Part shown: positions 9,334-19,377 of the stretch, in pieces
Layout of the letters: each line of letters opens with the position of its first letter
Position numbering within the stretch: position 1 is the first letter of the stretch
NCBI GenBank assembly: GCA_025153445.1
Contig: JANZNS010000002.1
Span: 496,001 to 560,000 of the forward strand
Direction of reading: 5' to 3'
DNA length: 64,000 nt
DNA from: Marinobacter sp. BGYM27
GTDB taxonomy: Bacteria; Pseudomonadota; Gammaproteobacteria; Pseudomonadales; Oleiphilaceae
Position numbers and translations under genes: made by a program
Notes under the pieces: generated by a model
What the model was told of the DNA's origin: nothing
The model's input: the letters and a program-made list of their open reading frames with translations, nothing else
The model's database searches: none

Positions 9334-10413
9334 TCAGCCCTCCCTGCTTTCAAAATCGATGCGGGGATCAACGAAGACATAGGTGAGGTCGCTGATCAGC
9401 TTCAGCACCAGACCCATCAGTGTGAATATATACAAGGTACCGAACATCACCGGATAGTCGCGGTTAAGCGTCGCTTCAAAGCCAAGCAGCCCCAGGCCAT
9501 CGAGAGAGAAGATCACCTCTATCAGCAGGGAGCCGGTAAAGAACAGCGCCACCAGCAATCCCGGCAGACTGGCGATAACGATCAGCATTGCGTTGCGGAA
9601 GACGTGACCGTAGAGAATGCGGTTGTTGGTTAGCCCTTTGGCTCGGGCCGTGACCACGTACTGTTTGCCGATCTCGTCCAGAAACGAATTTTTTGTAAGC
9701 AGGGTGAGCGTCGCGAAGCCGCCGATCACGTTAGCTGATACTGGCAGCACAAGGTGCCAGAAGTAGTCGGCGATTTGATCGTACCACACCATATCGTCAA
9801 AACCGGGCGACGTCAGGCCTCGCAACGGAAACCAGTCCCAGTAGCTGCCGCCGGCAAACAGGACGATCAGGAGTATGGCAAACAGGAAGCCGGGTATCGC
9901 GTAGCCGATAACGATTGCCGAACTGGTCCAGACGTCGAATCGGGAACCATCGGTAATGGCTTTGCGGATCCCCAGGGGAATGGATATCAGGTAGATGATC
10001 AGTGTCGACCAGAGGCCCAGGGAAATCGAAACAGGCATCTTGTCGATGATCAGCTCCGTTACCGTTCGGTCGCGGAAAAAGCTGTCCCCGAAATCGAACG
10101 TCGCATAGTCGGTAAGCATCATGAAGAAGCGTTCGTAAGCCGGTTTGTCAAAGCCGTAGAGCTTTTCCATGTCGGCAATCAGCTCGGGCGGGATACCTTT
10201 GGCCCCGCGGGATTGCCCGTTGCCTTCGCTGACTTCGGCCCCGCCGCCGCCTGTAGCGCGCGTCAATGAGCCGCTGTCCATGCCTTCCATCTGGGCGATT
10301 AACTGCTCGATTGGCCCACCGGGTGCCGCCTGAACGATGACAAAGTTGAGGAGCATGATGCCGATCAGCGTAGGAATGATCAGCAACAGGCGCCTGAGGA
10401 TGTAGACACCCAT
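9334..10413 (-). CDS. yejB: Peptide ABC transporter permease (YejB-like)
   Basis: Inner-membrane subunit of 359 residues of the DppB/OppB type. The N-terminus [22 protein letters not shown] is the standard first helix of this class, and the coupling loop appears as [24 protein letters not shown] Gly-rich periplasmic insert at about residues 50-65 is lineage-specific. It forms the translocation pore with YejE and lies between the binding protein and YejE genes. Confidence 0.92.
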   Translation of the reverse strand: MGVYILRRLLLIIPTLIGIMLLNFVIVQAAPGGPIEQLIAQMEGMDSGSLTRATGGGGAEVSEGNGQSRGAKGIPPELIADMEKLYGFDKPAYERFFMMLTDYATFDFGDSFFRDRTVTELIIDKMPVSISLGLWSTLIIYLISIPLGIRKAITDGSRFDVWTSSAIVIGYAIPGFLFAILLIVLFAGGSYWDWFPLRGLTSPGFDDMVWYDQIADYFWHLVLPVSANVIGGFATLTLLTKNSFLDEIGKQYVVTARAKGLTNNRILYGHVFRNAMLIVIASLPGLLVALFFTGSLLIEVIFSLDGLGLLGFEATLNRDYPVMFGTLYIFTLMGLVLKLISDLTYVFVDPRIDFESREG

Positions 10414-10483
10414 CAGTCAGGTTGTTCCTTATTCAGCTTGGAGCGTTCCGCTTGGTTTGAATAACCGGTTAACCAGACAGCGC

Positions 10484-12286
10484 TTACTTACCTGTATCCG
10501 GTGTCATCCACCAGTCTCTTGGATCAATACCGCCCGAGGGTGTGGTCTCGGGGCGTTGCAGCTGGTGCCAGTAGGCAACCCTGTCAACTCCCAGGTACCA
10601 CTGGGGGATAACGTAGTGACCCCATAGCAATACCCGGTCCAGCGCACGGGTCCGGGTAATGAGTGATTCGCGGTCCGGAGCCTGGATGATCTTGCTGACC
10701 AGTGCGTCTACGACTGGATCATTCACACCAATGGTATTGCGCGAGCCGGCGCGATCCGCATTTGATGAATCCCAGTAATCACGTTGTTCGTTGCCGGGCG
10801 AGTTGGATTGCGCCAGCGATTGAACAACCACATCGAATTCGAAATTACGAACCCGTTGAATGTACTGGTTGGTATCCACCAGTCTGACATCCACATCGAT
10901 CCCGAGTTTCGCAAGATTCTGTTTGAATGGCAGAACAACGCGTTCAAAGGTTTTCTGCCAGATCAAAATCTCAAAGCCAAGAGGTTTGCCGGTCTTCGCA
11001 TTCACCATTTTGCCATCGCGGATTTCGTAGCCGGCTTCCTTGAGCAGCTTCATTGCCGTCCGCAAATTGTCCCGCAATGTATGATCGCCGGTCGTTGACG
11101 GTGGGTGGTACTCCTTGGTGAACACCTCTGGTGGAATCTGATCCCGGTAGGGTTCCAGAAGTTCGAGTTCCGCTTTTGACGGCAGACCGCTGGATGCCAG
11201 TTCACTGTTTTCGAAATAGCTTTGGGTGCGCGTGTACTGGTTATAGAAGAGGTTTCGGTTGGCCCAGTCGAAATCGAAGCCATAGGCGAGCGCCTGGCGG
11301 ACCTTTGCGTTATTCAACGGCGCCTTTCGCGTGTTGAATACAAAGGCCTGCATACCTGCTGGCCGCTCGTGCTCGATGTTCTCTTTTTTGATTTTTCCGG
11401 ATTTCAGCGCATCTCCGGTGTAGGCGGTCGCCCAGTTCTTGGCTGAGCTTTCAACCCGGAAGTCATAGTTACCTGCTTTGAAGGCTTCCAGCGCTACGGT
11501 GTCGTCGGAATAGTAGTCATAGCGGATGGCATCGAAGTTGTCGCGACCGACATTGACCGGCAAATCCTTTGCCCAGTAGTCAGGGTTGCGCTTGTAAGTG
11601 ACCGAGCGGCCGGCTTCAAAGTTTTCAATGGTATAGGGGCCGCTGGAAACCGGAACCGAAAGGCCCGAGCCTTCAAAGTCATGGTTCTCCCAGTAGTGCT
11701 TGGGAAGTACCGGCATTTGCCCCAGTATCAGTGGCAACTCATGGTTTTTGGTATCGCCGAAATCGAACCGGACCTTGAGCTTGTCTTCTACGGTCACCTT
11801 GCTCACTTCGGAATAATAGCTGCGGTAAAACGGATGGCCTTCTTCCGTTAACAGCTTGAAGGTATAGGCCACGTCTTCTGCGGTAATCGGCTCACCATCA
11901 GAGAAGCGCGCGTCAGGGTTGATGTTGAAGGTGACGTAGCTGCGGTCTTCCGGTGTTTCCATGGATTCAGCGATGAGGCCGTACATCGAGAACGGCTCAT
12001 CCGCTGAAGCCACGAGCAGAGAGTCGTAGGCGTAGGTCTGGATGCCCGCTGCGCCAATTCCTTTCAGAACAAAAGGGTTGAACGAATCATAGCCGTTAGC
12101 CACCACTGCGAGCCTGAGCATGCCGCCTTTGGGCGCATCAGGATTGACATAGTCGAAGTGGGAAAAGTCAGGGCCGTACTTTGGGGCGCCGTGCATGGCA
12201 ATTCCATGCACCGGGGTACCAGCTAAAAGAAGGGGAGAAAGAATAGATAAACAGAGTGCTGCGACGGTCTGGTAAATTCTGATCAT
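10484..12286 (-). CDS. yejA: Extracellular solute-binding protein of peptide ABC transporter (YejA-like)
   Basis: Periplasmic binding protein of the SBP_bac_5 family, 600 residues, with an N-terminal export signal (MIRIYQTVAALCLSILSPLL then an AGT-type cleavage area). The mature start HGIAMHGAPKYGPDFSHFDYVNPDAPKGG and the Trp/Tyr-rich C-terminus WGHYVIPQWYLG are family-typical. It delivers oligopeptides or peptide conjugates to YejBEF. P. aeruginosa, as I recall, has two tandem binding-protein genes here; this window has one. It is first in the transporter operon, 70 bases before yejB. Confidence 0.9.
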   Translation of the reverse strand: MIRIYQTVAALCLSILSPLLLAGTPVHGIAMHGAPKYGPDFSHFDYVNPDAPKGGMLRLAVVANGYDSFNPFVLKGIGAAGIQTYAYDSLLVASADEPFSMYGLIAESMETPEDRSYVTFNINPDARFSDGEPITAEDVAYTFKLLTEEGHPFYRSYYSEVSKVTVEDKLKVRFDFGDTKNHELPLILGQMPVLPKHYWENHDFEGSGLSVPVSSGPYTIENFEAGRSVTYKRNPDYWAKDLPVNVGRDNFDAIRYDYYSDDTVALEAFKAGNYDFRVESSAKNWATAYTGDALKSGKIKKENIEHERPAGMQAFVFNTRKAPLNNAKVRQALAYGFDFDWANRNLFYNQYTRTQSYFENSELASSGLPSKAELELLEPYRDQIPPEVFTKEYHPPSTTGDHTLRDNLRTAMKLLKEAGYEIRDGKMVNAKTGKPLGFEILIWQKTFERVVLPFKQNLAKLGIDVDVRLVDTNQYIQRVRNFEFDVVVQSLAQSNSPGNEQRDYWDSSNADRAGSRNTIGVNDPVVDALVSKIIQAPDRESLITRTRALDRVLLWGHYVIPQWYLGVDRVAYWHQLQRPETTPSGGIDPRDWWMTPDTGK

Positions 12287-12342
12287 GGATTCCGCTCTTG
12301 TTTATTTAAGCGACTGACCGCCACAGATCAAAGGCTGCAGGA

Positions 12343-14076
12343 TCAGGGACTTCGGCGAATATCGACGTAGAGTACCAGACTTTGACCGGGCTGGAGATAG
12401 TTCCCCATATTAAGACTGTTCCAGCTCGCGATGTCCTTCACATTTACATTAAAACGGCTGGCAATTCTCGCCAGAGAGTCGCCTTTGCGGACACGGTAGC
12501 CAACTTTGCGCACCATATCCGAATTGCCACGCCTGGAATTCATCGCGATTTGCTGGCTGGATGCTGTCTTCGACCAGATCACCAGATTTTTGCCTGGCAT
12601 CAAGGGATCGCCTGGTGCCATGCCGTTCCACTTAGCCAGTTCCCGCACTGTGATCTTGTTGTCACGGGCAATATCCCAGAAAGTATCGCCGGGCTGTACC
12701 TTGTAGTTGATGCGCGTACCTTTGGCCCGCTTGCCAGTGGCGGCCTGCTTGTCCTGTAGCCGTTGGTTGGCGCTGAGAACGTAAGAGGATGTGTCTTTTG
12801 CAGATGAGGGAATCAACAGGCGCTGGTCAACACGAATCAGATTGGATCGCATGTGGTTGACTTCTTTGATCACCGCCGGTGTGGTGTTGAACTGATGCGC
12901 AATGCGAATGAGGCTGTCTCCGCTGCGTACCTTGTAGTTCTTCCAGGATACCCGTTGGGACGGCGCAAGTGATGCCAGCCCTTCTTTGAATTGTTCCGCA
13001 TTCTTGGTAGGTACCAGCAGCCGGTGCGGCCCATCCGGGGAGGTCGCCCAGCGGTTGTATGCCGGGTTCAGCAGGTAGATTTCTTCCACATCAACCCCGG
13101 CCAGTTCTGCGGCCTGCGCCAGGTCAATCTGGGACCCGGTATCCACAACATCGAAATAGGGTTCATCAGGAATAGGTGGAAGCGTTACACCGTAGGCTTC
13201 TGGATCGCGGATGATCCTGGAGATCGCAATCAGCTTGGGTACGTAGGCACTGGTTTCCCGGGGAAGGCTCAACGACCAGTAGTCAACGTCTTTATTCTGG
13301 GCATTGTTGCGGCGTATGGCGCGTCGAACGGTTCCCGCTCCGCTGTTGTAGGATGCAAGGGCGAGCATATAGTCACCGTCAAACCGTCCAGCCAGGGCAT
13401 CAAGGTATTGGAGCGCACCACTGGTTGCGGCCAGCACATCGCGGCGCTGGTCATGCCACCAACTCTGGTTCAGCCCATACACACGACCGGTAGAGGGGAT
13501 GAACTGCCATAGCCCGGCGGCACGGCCGTGAGAGTAAGCGAACGGGTCATAGGCGCTTTCAACGACTGGAAGCAATGCGTATTCGCCTGGCAAGCCGCGT
13601 TCTTCTACTTCATTGACGATGTGATAGAGGTAACGGCGGGCGCGCTTGGAGACCCGGACGATATATTTGGGGTGTTTGGCGTACCAATTAAGCTGTTGCT
13701 CAATTCTTGGATTGTCGGCATCAAGATCCATTGCAAACAAGCCGCGAAGACGCGCCCACAGGTCCGCCTCAGCAACGCTGGCGTCCGCGCTGTCCTCTTC
13801 AAGCTTTTCCCGCGCGCGGGCCGCTTCAGACTTCAGGGAAGGTTCAATGGCATCGTCGAGTGGTGTCGTGTCGTCATTTGCGTCGGCGTCGCGCTGCTCG
13901 ACAGCAGACTGGAGCTCGTCATCGCCTGCTGGAACGGTAACGCGATGAGAGTCGAGGAGTTCTCCTTCGCTCATTGATTTTGAGGCAGATGATTGATCGC
14001 CGTCGGTAGAAAAAGATTGGCAAGCGGTCAGGGTAAAAGCCAGCAGCAGCGTTAATGTCGGTCGTACCAGGTTCAT
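12343..14076 (-). CDS. mltD: Membrane-bound lytic murein transglycosylase D
   Basis: Cleaves the glycan strand of peptidoglycan with formation of 1,6-anhydro-muramic acid. The 577-residue protein starts with a lipoprotein signal (MNLVRPTLTLLLAFTLTAC; Cys at residue 19). An SLT catalytic domain carries the catalytic Glu in LLPVVESAYDPFAYS and the GLWQFIPSTGRVYGL motif. Three C-terminal LysM repeats begin VRSGDSLIRIAHQF, VQPGDTFWDIARDN and VRKGDSLARIASRF. I use the ATG at 14076 because it opens the lipoprotein signal; the frame extends to 14259 without one. It lies just upstream of the peptide transporter operon, consistent with cell-wall peptide recycling, and next to gloB as in Pseudomonas. 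Confidence 0.95.
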   Translation of the reverse strand: MNLVRPTLTLLLAFTLTACQSFSTDGDQSSASKSMSEGELLDSHRVTVPAGDDELQSAVEQRDADANDDTTPLDDAIEPSLKSEAARAREKLEEDSADASVAEADLWARLRGLFAMDLDADNPRIEQQLNWYAKHPKYIVRVSKRARRYLYHIVNEVEERGLPGEYALLPVVESAYDPFAYSHGRAAGLWQFIPSTGRVYGLNQSWWHDQRRDVLAATSGALQYLDALAGRFDGDYMLALASYNSGAGTVRRAIRRNNAQNKDVDYWSLSLPRETSAYVPKLIAISRIIRDPEAYGVTLPPIPDEPYFDVVDTGSQIDLAQAAELAGVDVEEIYLLNPAYNRWATSPDGPHRLLVPTKNAEQFKEGLASLAPSQRVSWKNYKVRSGDSLIRIAHQFNTTPAVIKEVNHMRSNLIRVDQRLLIPSSAKDTSSYVLSANQRLQDKQAATGKRAKGTRINYKVQPGDTFWDIARDNKITVRELAKWNGMAPGDPLMPGKNLVIWSKTASSQQIAMNSRRGNSDMVRKVGYRVRKGDSLARIASRFNVNVKDIASWNSLNMGNYLQPGQSLVLYVDIRRSP

Positions 14077-14275
14077 AAAAATACCGAAAATAAAGTGCCG
14101 CAGATGGGATGCAGCCATAGCGTGAAGCTGCAAGTGCAGCGCAAAGACGAAGGATTCTATGGCTAGCCAAATTAACGGGTCAAGAAAGCCTGTATTACGA
14201 AGACGACAGCTAGATGCTGTAAACCGGCTCTGGCAGCGGGTTTGCGCCCCGCGTGCCATTTGGCGCCAATTTGTG

Positions 14276-15073
14276 TCAAAAGGTATCTTTTGCCTTTCGG
14301 ATCAAGGCGAAGACGCGATCATGTCCGGCTAGTGACTCGTCAATACTTGGCGATCGGTTCTCAATTGCGTCGATAACGGCGCTGTCGTCCCAGCGTAAGA
14401 ATAGGTTGAGGCTGCGCTCTTCGGCAATCGTGGTCGGCAGCGTGGGCGCGTCATTCTCCCGTAGTGTGATGCAGCGACGCTCAAATTCTTCCAGCCCCGC
14501 ATCTGATGGCAGTAGATCGCGGGAAAAACGGAGATTGGCCAGTGTGTATTCGTGGGCGCAATAGACCCGAGTTTCATCAGACAGTTTGCGCAGTTTCTCA
14601 AGAGAATGGCGCATTTGTGCTGGAGTACCCTCAAACAGCCGGCCGCAACCACAGGCGAACAGCGTATCCCCGCAAAATACAGCCGGGGCGCCATCAATCG
14701 CCGTCGACGTCGTGACGTAGGCGATATGGTCGAGTGTATGACCTGGTACTTCCAGCACTGAAAAGCTGATCCCGCTCCAGTTGAGGGTATCACCTTCGGA
14801 AAGTGGTACTGTGGCGCCCTTGAAAGGGGACTCTTTAGGGCCGTAAACGGCACCCGGCCGGTATTGCTCGACCAGCGCTGGAACCCCGCCGACATGATCC
14901 GGGTGATGATGCGTGATCAGGATTGCATCAAGTTCGAGGTTGTTGGCTTTGAGATACTCCGCGACCGGCTCAGACTGTCCCGGGTCAACAATGAGTGCCT
15001 TTCGAGTGGTGTTGTCGGTGATACACCAGATGTAGTTGTCACTGAATGCTGGAATCGGCGTAATAGAAAACAT
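14276..15073 (-). CDS. gloB: Hydroxyacylglutathione hydrolase (glyoxalase II)
   Basis: Hydrolyses S-lactoylglutathione to D-lactate and glutathione, the second step of methylglyoxal detoxification. The 265-residue metallo-beta-lactamase-fold protein has the dinuclear metal motif THHHPDHVGG (about residues 54-63), HTLDHIAY, FCGDTLFACGCGRLFEGT and the C-terminal glutathione-binding region CAHEYTLANLRFS. Length matches E. coli GloB. It is divergent from the methyltransferase gene, with a recognisable promoter between them. Confidence 0.96.
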   Translation of the reverse strand: MFSITPIPAFSDNYIWCITDNTTRKALIVDPGQSEPVAEYLKANNLELDAILITHHHPDHVGGVPALVEQYRPGAVYGPKESPFKGATVPLSEGDTLNWSGISFSVLEVPGHTLDHIAYVTTSTAIDGAPAVFCGDTLFACGCGRLFEGTPAQMRHSLEKLRKLSDETRVYCAHEYTLANLRFSRDLLPSDAGLEEFERRCITLRENDAPTLPTTIAEERSLNLFLRWDDSAVIDAIENRSPSIDESLAGHDRVFALIRKAKDTF

Positions 15074-15106
15074 GGCGATGGCTGCGGTTGTTGGAATGAA
15101 CTTGTT

Positions 15107-15135
15107 ATCATAATGGATTGATGGGCAGGTCCCAA
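15107..15135 (-). promoter_or_regulatory. Candidate sigma-70 promoter for gloB
   Basis: On the minus strand -35 TTGGGA (15130-15135) and -10 TATGAT (15107-15112) are separated by 17 bases and lie about 35 bases upstream of the gloB ATG. Confidence 0.55.
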
Positions 15136-15221
15136 AATCCGAGAGGCTGTTGCTTTACGTTGCGTGGCCGTATTCGAACCTCCTCTCAAGCGTGATCTTG
15201 CCACCACCCAGGGAACGAATC

Positions 15222-16031
15222 ATGAAGTCTTCGAGAACCCCGATCGATTACAACGAGCAGCGTGAGGAGTTTGAAACCTGGTTTCAGTCGCCTCTCGGGC
15301 GTGCGCTGTTGGCGGACCAGCGACGAAAGGTCGAGTGGGTCACCCGGGAATTTACCGGTGCTCACCAATTGCTTGTGTCGGTCAGCCATCGTTTGCCGAT
15401 TGCGACCACAACTGACTTCAGCATGCGTATGATGACAACGCCGCGCTGGGCCCCAAACCTGTCGGATGGTGTCGTGGTTTCTGATGCAGCTGAGCTTCCG
15501 TTTCCATCCGAATCAATGGATCTCGTGGTGCTGCATCATACTCATGATTTCGCGGAACAGCCCCACCAGGTTGTCCGGGAAGCGACCCGGGTACTGCGTA
15601 GTTCAGGGCATCTGATTATTATCGGTTTCAATCCGATAGGCCTCTGGGGTATCCGAAAGCTGATATCACGCCGGCGTCACGCGCCATGGGGTGGGCGTTT
15701 TGTCTCGCCGGGACGGGTAGAGGACTGGCTCAATCTGCTCGATTGCGAGCTGGGTGATGTCTGTCGAGGCTTTCACCGACCGCCTATACGTAAGGCTCAC
15801 GCCCTTGACCGGCTCGGCTTTATGGAGCGCCTGTTCAATCGGCTTCCCCTGCCAGGAGGCGCTTATTACTGCATCAGCGCGGAGAAAAGGGTGCTGGCGC
15901 GTACAGAGACCCGCCGGCGGTGGCGCAAGCAGGCCAAACAACCCGTGGCAATGCCAGTTGCGGGTTCGGTCAGCGCGCTCAGACCGCACCGGCATTCAAC
16001 CAAAGATTCTCAACAGGAAAGGCATTCATGA
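15222..16031 (+). CDS. SAM-dependent methyltransferase, YafS-like
   Basis: A 269-residue class I methyltransferase of unknown substrate, of the type encoded between gloB and rnhA in many gammaproteobacteria (YafS). The SAM-binding fold is degenerate at motif I, but the Methyltransf_11-like features [20 protein letters not shown] and [21 protein letters not shown] are clear. I start at the ATG at 15222, preceded by AGGGAACG; an upstream in-frame codon at 15150 has no such site. Its stop overlaps the rnhA start by four bases, so the two genes are translationally coupled. Confidence 0.85.
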   Translation: MKSSRTPIDYNEQREEFETWFQSPLGRALLADQRRKVEWVTREFTGAHQLLVSVSHRLPIATTTDFSMRMMTTPRWAPNLSDGVVVSDAAELPFPSESMDLVVLHHTHDFAEQPHQVVREATRVLRSSGHLIIIGFNPIGLWGIRKLISRRRHAPWGGRFVSPGRVEDWLNLLDCELGDVCRGFHRPPIRKAHALDRLGFMERLFNRLPLPGGAYYCISAEKRVLARTETRRRWRKQAKQPVAMPVAGSVSALRPHRHSTKDSQQERHS

Positions 16032-16474
16032 CAAACAAGGTCATTCTCTACACCGACGGCGCATGCAAGGGGAACCCCGGGCCAGGCGGGTGGGGCGCAT
16101 TGCTGAGCTATGGCGAAGTGGAAAAGGAATTGTTTGGTGGCGAGCGTAATACCACCAATAACCGTATGGAGCTGATGGCTGCCATTGAGGGGTTGCGGGC
16201 GTTGAGCCGTGTTTGCAGCATCGATCTCTATACCGACTCCCAATATGTCCGCAAGGGCATTACCGAATGGATGACCAACTGGAAAAAAAATGGCTGGAAA
16301 ACAGCTGCCCGAAAGCCGGTAAAAAATGCCGATCTATGGCGGATGCTGGACGAAGAAGTGGGGCGTCACGATGTGCGCTGGCATTGGGTAAAAGGCCATG
16401 CGGGTAATCCCGGTAACGAAAGGGCAGATGGGCTTGCTAATAAAGGCGTTGAGAAAGTAGCGTCATCACGTTGA
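16028..16474 (+). CDS. rnhA: Ribonuclease HI
   Basis: Degrades the RNA strand of RNA-DNA hybrids. The 148-residue protein has all catalytic acids: Asp in [17 protein letters not shown], Glu in [12 protein letters not shown], Asp in [11 protein letters not shown] and the final Asp in [11 protein letters not shown]. The ATG at 16028 overlaps the methyltransferase stop and is preceded by AGGAAAG. Unlike E. coli, where rnhA and dnaQ are divergent, here they are co-directional and 27 bases apart. Confidence 0.97.
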   Translation: MTNKVILYTDGACKGNPGPGGWGALLSYGEVEKELFGGERNTTNNRMELMAAIEGLRALSRVCSIDLYTDSQYVRKGITEWMTNWKKNGWKTAARKPVKNADLWRMLDEEVGRHDVRWHWVKGHAGNPGNERADGLANKGVEKVASSR

Positions 16475-16501
16475 AATTATTGATTTTACTCCGGAGCATC
16501 T

Positions 16502-17224
16502 ATGCGCCAGATTGTACTGGATACTGAAACAACCGGTATTGACCCCGAACAAGGTCACCGCATCATTGAAATCGGCTGTGTCGAAATGATGGAGCGAAAA
16601 CTTACCGGTCGCCATTACCACGTTTACATTAACCCTGAGAGGGAAGTCGAGGCGGAAGCGATCTCGATCCACGGTATCACTAACGAGTATTTGGCTGATA
16701 AACCGTTATTCCGGGATGTGGCGACAGAGTTCTTCGAGTTCATCAAAGGCGCCGAGCTCGTCATCCACAACGCGGCATTTGACGTTGGCTTTATCGACGC
16801 TGAGTTCCGTCGTCTGGGGACTGGCTGGAAAGTAGACGATCATTGCGGCGTGCTGGATACCCTGGCCATGGCGCGCGCCAAACATCCGGGGCAGAAAAAC
16901 AACCTGGATGCACTGTGTAAACGCTACGGTATCGATAACAGCAACCGTGAGCTTCACGGGGCATTGCTGGATGCCGAGATATTGGCTGACGTGTTCCTGC
17001 TGATGTCAGGTGGCCAAACGGCATTGTCACTCGACGCTAACGCTGGTGGCGAATCAGGTGATACGGGAGGGATTCGCCGCTTGTCAGCTGAGCGTCCGCA
17101 ATTGAAAGTGGTGCGGGCGAGCACGGAAGAAACGGTTGCTCATGATGAATTCCTGGATGTTGTGGCCAAGGCTGGAGGAGAGGCCATCTGGATCAGGAAT
17201 CAAAAAGGGCCCGAAACGGCCTGA
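16502..17224 (+). CDS. dnaQ: DNA polymerase III subunit epsilon (3'-5' proofreading exonuclease)
   Basis: Proofreading subunit of the replicative polymerase, bound to the alpha subunit. The 240-residue protein has the DEDDh exonuclease motifs: LDTETTGIDPEQGHRIIEIG (Asp, Glu), VIHNAAFDVGFID (Asp) and ELHGALLDAEILADV (His, Asp). The C-terminal ~60 residues are the flexible region that contacts alpha. GGAGCATCT precedes the ATG. It is the last gene of the methyltransferase-rnhA-dnaQ run. Confidence 0.97.
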   Translation: MRQIVLDTETTGIDPEQGHRIIEIGCVEMMERKLTGRHYHVYINPEREVEAEAISIHGITNEYLADKPLFRDVATEFFEFIKGAELVIHNAAFDVGFIDAEFRRLGTGWKVDDHCGVLDTLAMARAKHPGQKNNLDALCKRYGIDNSNRELHGALLDAEILADVFLLMSGGQTALSLDANAGGESGDTGGIRRLSAERPQLKVVRASTEETVAHDEFLDVVAKAGGEAIWIRNQKGPETA

Positions 17225-17595
17225 GCACGCCGTGTCTCCCACCTCGGTTAAACTCGGTAAAATAAGTACACAGAGCCGTTCTTGAGCAACTTGAATTTTG
17301 TGTTATAAGTAAAGGTTAGTTCGCGAATTTTTCTGTCATGGCTGCCCTCGGGTTTGATCAATCCGGCGCGATTAGGCAGAGCTTTCGGTACTTGTTTTGA
17401 GTGCCGCCTTGTTACCCAGCACAGGTTTGTTGTGGTCATGCTGTCTTCGCACACAGCATTCCGAAACCTGATCGGGAGCGATGAATACTCAATAATAAAG
17501 AATCGGGTGGTGCCGCATTTGCGGTCAGAGTCGTCACCTGACTATTCGGCAGAGGAAGCGGTGCTCTCCGCATTGTCTATGGGAAGCGTTATTTT
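17225..17595. other. Intergenic region upstream of fimL
   Basis: 371 bases with no gene I can support. It holds a candidate promoter at 17282-17309, leaving a long untranslated leader of roughly 280 bases before the fimL ATG. Short open frames on both strands here lack ribosome sites and family features. Confidence 0.4.
17282..17309 (+). promoter_or_regulatory. Candidate sigma-70 promoter upstream of fimL
   Basis: -35 TTGAGC (17282-17287) and -10 TATAAG (17304-17309) with a 16-base spacer, in an AT-rich stretch of an otherwise GC-richer region. Confidence 0.45.
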
Positions 17596-19302
17596 ATGGT
17601 TCAATCGTCTTTAGCGACGAAGTCTCAGTCGTTTGATCTGGTCAAAAATGAAATTGAACAGACCATCAAACAGGCGGAGGCCAGCCTCGAGCGCTTTCAG
17701 GAGAATCGGGAAAGCGGGGAGGATCTTCAGAACTGTGTCGATTTTCTGAACCAGCTTCGGGGTATATTCGTTCTGGTAGAACTCCGGGGTGGCACTCTGC
17801 TATGCCAGGAAGCGGTAGCAGTCGCAAACGATGTACCCGTTGGTGCAAACGACGACAAAAACAGTCTGCTGACTGCGCTCAGCGGTGCTTTGTTTATCCT
17901 CCGGCGTTATGTCGAATACTACCAGCAGCAGCGCGCTGACCATCCTGAATTATTGCTTCCCATTACCAATGATCTGCGCGAATCGCGTGGCGAAAAACCC
18001 TATCCGGAATCCTGCTTTTTTGAGGTTACTGCGGGCAAACGTCCGGATTTCTGCGCCAGTATGAATTTGCCCGCTCTGGGTGACAGTGAATCGGATTTTG
18101 AGATACATGCCCGCCGCATGCGGCTGATGTATCAGATAGGCCTGCTGGGTGTGCTGCGGGAGCGAAACGAGCGGGTCAGTCGTAAATTGATTGCACGTGC
18201 CGCCAAAGGCTTGGCGCGGCTGTGTAATGGTGCGCCGATGGGGCAGTTGTGGTGTCTGCTGTCGATGGTTGCCGAAACCATGCAGGATCGCAACATGGGT
18301 TTCGGTAAATCCCGTAAGCGGCTTTTCATGCGTATCGAGAAGTATACCCGCGAAATTGTCTATATCGGCAAGGTTGCAATCGCCAAGGATGCGCCGGATT
18401 CACTGTTCCGTGAATTGCTTTATATCCTTTATCGCAGTGGTTCAGCCAATCCCGAGGTGACACAGACCCTCAGCGCTTATGGTGTTACGCCAACAGAGTT
18501 TCCGGAAAACATTATGGAGGCGCATCGCAAACGCCTTTATGGACCGGGGAGCGATGTCCTCAAGTCTCTGTCAACCGCTTTGCAGGAAGAGCTCAATCAA
18601 CTGAAAGACAAGGTTGATATCATCGAGCGTGGCATCGAGCCGGACCTGAGCGAATTTACGTCGATTGCCGTATCGCTGGAGCAGCTGGCCAACACATTGT
18701 CGATGCTGGATCTGAACAAACTGACTGATCTTGCACGCAGGGAAGCGGCGTTGCTGCGTTCCTGGCATGCAGACAACCGGTCGCCTGACGATGATGAGCT
18801 TTACAGTCTGGCGAATGCCGTGCTCAGTATCGAAGATGCCGCCATGCAAATGGTAGCAAGAGGCATTACGACTGAAACGGATTCGTTGGCAATTGGTAAG
18901 CAGGGTATCGACGAATCAACCTACTTGCGCGAAGCCCATATTGTCGTCGGTGACGAGGCTCGGGCAGCGCTGACACTTGCGAAGCGGGCGATCACCGCAT
19001 TTATCGAATCCGATTATGACAAGCTGCATCTCGCAAACTTGCCAGCGACGCTCCATAGCATCTGGGGCGGATTCATGATGCTCGAAGATGAGCAGGGATC
19101 TGCTGTATTGGCGCGGGTTGCAGATTCCATTCAGGGTAAATTGCTGGATTCCCGAGAGCCTCCGTCACCCGCTGTACTCGAAGCGCTGGCTGACGCACTC
19201 ACATCCCTGGAATACTACATCGAAAGCATCGGCACCCGTGATGAGCGTAATCAGGATCTGCTGCGACTGGCACAGGCTTCGTTGCAGGATGTGGGACTCT
19301 AG
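17596..19302 (+). CDS. fimL: FimL-like scaffold protein (type IV pilus / virulence regulation)
   Basis: A 568-residue protein resembling FimL, which in P. aeruginosa is a cytoplasmic scaffold related to the N-terminal part of ChpA that links the pilus hub FimV to cAMP production. Visible are Hpt-like helical segments: residues about 10-110 (EIEQTIKQAEASLERF ... GGTLLCQEAVAVAND) and about 320-430 (LQEELNQLKDKVDIIERG ... LTDLARREAALLRSW). Neither shows a clear phosphorylatable His in the usual context, as expected for FimL. GGAAG precedes the ATG. Position downstream of dnaQ repeats the Pseudomonas order as I remember it. Confidence 0.8.
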   Translation: MVQSSLATKSQSFDLVKNEIEQTIKQAEASLERFQENRESGEDLQNCVDFLNQLRGIFVLVELRGGTLLCQEAVAVANDVPVGANDDKNSLLTALSGALFILRRYVEYYQQQRADHPELLLPITNDLRESRGEKPYPESCFFEVTAGKRPDFCASMNLPALGDSESDFEIHARRMRLMYQIGLLGVLRERNERVSRKLIARAAKGLARLCNGAPMGQLWCLLSMVAETMQDRNMGFGKSRKRLFMRIEKYTREIVYIGKVAIAKDAPDSLFRELLYILYRSGSANPEVTQTLSAYGVTPTEFPENIMEAHRKRLYGPGSDVLKSLSTALQEELNQLKDKVDIIERGIEPDLSEFTSIAVSLEQLANTLSMLDLNKLTDLARREAALLRSWHADNRSPDDDELYSLANAVLSIEDAAMQMVARGITTETDSLAIGKQGIDESTYLREAHIVVGDEARAALTLAKRAITAFIESDYDKLHLANLPATLHSIWGGFMMLEDEQGSAVLARVADSIQGKLLDSREPPSPAVLEALADALTSLEYYIESIGTRDERNQDLLRLAQASLQDVGL

Positions 19303-19377
19303 GCACATTTCAGACTAAAAAGTCAGCTCCTGAAGGCGTAGACTGCATTTCCCGGGTGTTTCACAACGGAGTGTTCT

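Noticed and set aside
13646..13948. Overlapping plus-strand frames opposite the mltD N-terminus
   Set aside because: Shadow frames of a clear lytic transglycosylase gene, without ribosome sites or conserved patterns.
17354..17614. 86-codon frame overlapping the fimL start
   Set aside because: No ribosome site, no family signature, and it overlaps the well-supported FimL N-terminus in another frame.
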